From contig JAPJQL010000011.1 in assembly GCA_030825115.1 (NCBI GenBank), positions 25,038 to 89,037 on the forward strand: 64,000 nt of DNA, read 5' to 3'. The DNA is from Lachnospiraceae bacterium. Lineage in GTDB: Bacteria > Bacillota > Clostridia > Lachnospirales > Lachnospiraceae. A model generated the notes under the pieces. It was not told the DNA's origin and made no database searches. It saw only the letters and a list, made by a program, of their open reading frames with translations. A program made the translations under genes and the position numbers. Below, one piece after another: positions 62,626 through 64,000 of this stretch. The stretch's first letter is position 1, and every line of letters starts with the position of its first letter.

Positions 62626-63800
62626 TCACAGTACATGCAACAAACAAATAAAATTCTTCTTCCTGTTAAGCCTTTCCTTCAGTTCATGAAACTGCCGTTT
62701 CCATTCTTGTTCCCGCCCAATCTCAATCATGAACCTCTTTACCCTTTTCAACATATCGACAGCTATTCGATAGTTTTTGGATTAGAAACATGTAGCAGAT
62801 TGTTGATGTCGCGCCAATATAATGCCAAGACTTCATCCGGATATCCAGGTAGAATTTCATATTTTTCTTCTTAACCTTGTCCAAAATTGTTTCGCGTTCG
62901 TGATTCCACTCTGAATCACTCAGCATCTGTTTACAGACTTGATACCATTCCTCTACTTCATTCTTTTCACAAGTATCCAGAAGCAGGAAAAGCATTTTCT
63001 TCTGGTTTATATCGTCATGACGGCTTTTGGCATATTCATACAGATACCGAGCAATCGCGCAAATGTTGATATTCCACTTCGTCTGCATAACCAGTTTATA
63101 GAGTCGCCTGAGTTCATCTTCACGCTTCTCCATTTATATAGATCGGTGCAATATAGGATATGAGTTCATCAAGACGTCCCTGTGACTCCATTAACCCCTT
63201 CCAAATGATATCCCTGGCTTTTGGGCATTCATCATGCGCTTCATAATACTTTGCAACTTCCACATAGTCAGAGCCATAATGCAAATTCGAAAGTTTCGTT
63301 TCTAAAAACTCTTTTTCATCCCCAATTTCTCTATAAATCCTAGCGGAATAATTTCTATAATAACTGTTGGAGCCTTCTTTAAGCGCGTCCCAAAAATATC
63401 TTTTTTCATCTTTTGTTTTGCAGAAAAAATTTGCCACATCAATCAGCAGGTCGTCAAAGCCACTGTTTCCAACAAAAAATTCTTTCAGCATTTCATCCAG
63501 AATCTTCCTCCGGATATCCCAGAAAATATCTTGCTTTTTGATAATCTCATCCATCTGCCACAGTGCATTCGCCTCTTCTTCCTCGTCCGAATCCGAACCG
63601 CCGCCATACTGATTGAATTCACTGATAATCTTCTGAGCATCATCCCACAGTTTTTACAATTCCATGCTAATTGCCTGGTCTTTGCAACTGGAATTATTCT
63701 TTTCACACCAATCCAATACCACTCGATCTGCCTTACTGCTACACTTTGTCAATTTCATAATGATATTCATCAAGTCATCCCGACTTGCCATATTTAGCAT
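62626..63800 (-). pseudogene. Degraded gene with several frameshifts, resembling helical-repeat C-termini
   Basis: A coding trace reads MLNMASRDDLMNIIMKL, an in-frame TAA after ISMEL, then KLWDDAQKIISEFNQYGGG, YYRNYSARIYREIGDE, EVAKYYEAHDECPKARDII; the frame then shifts near 63130 (EDELRRLYKLVMQTKWN), again near 62830 (DEVLALYWRDINNLLH), and again to RVKRFMIEIGREQEWKRQ, ending at 62626. It resembles the long helical C-termini of SWIM zinc-finger or DUF6880-type proteins, but the family is not certain. At least one stop and three frameshifts. Confidence 0.72.
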
Positions 63801-64000
63801 ATTCAATTTTTATTCTCTTGACAGAAGCGTTGACAACTTTAAAAATGAGGTCGTCAACGGGGTCTGTATATCTGCCTTGCTGAATGAGCTGATTTTCAGT
63901 TCCACAAGGCTATGTAATAAAATACTTTTTCTTTTCTATGCATATTTTACAAATAACTCCTCTCCTGCCTTGAATATTTTAGTTCTTTGTAATATTATAT
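63801..64000. other. AT-rich end of window, no gene identified
   Basis: On the minus strand there is a short open fragment near 63806-63905 (VELKISSFSKADIQTPLTTS) without start or family. The remainder shows no feature that I can support. Confidence 0.4.

Noticed and set aside
1..64000. CRISPR arrays, rRNA, tRNA genes and intact insertion sequences
   Set aside because: I looked for regularly spaced repeats, cloverleaf-like sequences and transposases on both strands and saw none; a tRNA scan would settle this for tRNAs.

Overview
The window looks like chromosomal DNA from an anaerobic Gram-positive gut clostridium, most likely Lachnospiraceae. Supporting signs are strong AGGAGG-type ribosome binding sites, sigma-A type promoters (TTGACA/TATAAT), many two-component and c-di-GMP genes, a class-I-like hybrid cluster protein, a split transketolase, DegV, YitT and DUF6612 proteins, and a standard eight-gene F-type ATP synthase operon. 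The genus assignment is inference from gene content. I saw no rRNA, tRNA, CRISPR array or intact insertion sequence.

Layout. 1-2.8 kb: divergent hexuronate locus (uxaA start; lacI-type regulator and uxaC) with two matching operators. 2.9-8.1 kb: DegV, YitT with an attenuated leader, a lipoprotein and thioesterase pair. 6.8-9.4 kb: a retron with its promoter, structured msr-msd RNA and reverse transcriptase, followed closely by a WYL regulator and a small zinc-ribbon protein. 9.6-15.4 kb: orphan trpB, an Rpn-family nuclease, topB and an amidohydrolase. 15.4-18.3 kb: a decayed gene and a polar amino-acid ABC transporter. 18.4-22.6 kb: L,D-transpeptidase, MATE transporter and small proteins. 22.7-27 kb: a Crp/Fnr-type regulator divergent from a four-gene operon (DUF3100 protein, small membrane protein, amidohydrolase, TauE/SafE). 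27-35.5 kb: peroxiredoxin, RNA methyltransferase-like gene, DtxR-like gene, an Hpt/response regulator/HD-GYP/GGDEF locus broken by an in-frame TGA, hcp and a LysR regulator. 35.5-41.9 kb: atpBEFHAGDC. 42-43.1 kb: a small RNA with terminator followed by a broken Abi (AbiD/F) gene. 43.2-47.8 kb: acetyltransferase, split transketolase, transaldolase-like aldolase and a ROK repressor with an operator. 47.9-50.8 kb: feoAB with a divergent DtxR-family regulator. 50.9-57.8 kb: Lon-like ATPase without protease, GNAT, tandem-GntR protein, diguanylate cyclase and hybrid kinase. 57.9-64 kb: an accessory, visibly AT-richer block with a HipBA-like toxin-antitoxin pair inserted next to a phosphodiesterase remnant, a 497-residue nuclease-like protein, RhuM, and decayed coding sequence.

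The best candidate for an undescribed system is the retron. The RT has all the diagnostic motifs, and I could fold its RNA by hand: a1/a2 arms pair over 13 bp and end exactly at a TAGC branch site, followed by tandem msr hairpins and a long msd hairpin. It shares a transcript with a WYL regulator and a zinc-ribbon protein, partners that I do not recognise as a described retron type. The second is an abiF-type RNA/HEPN toxin-antitoxin locus in which the RNA is intact but the toxin gene is broken.
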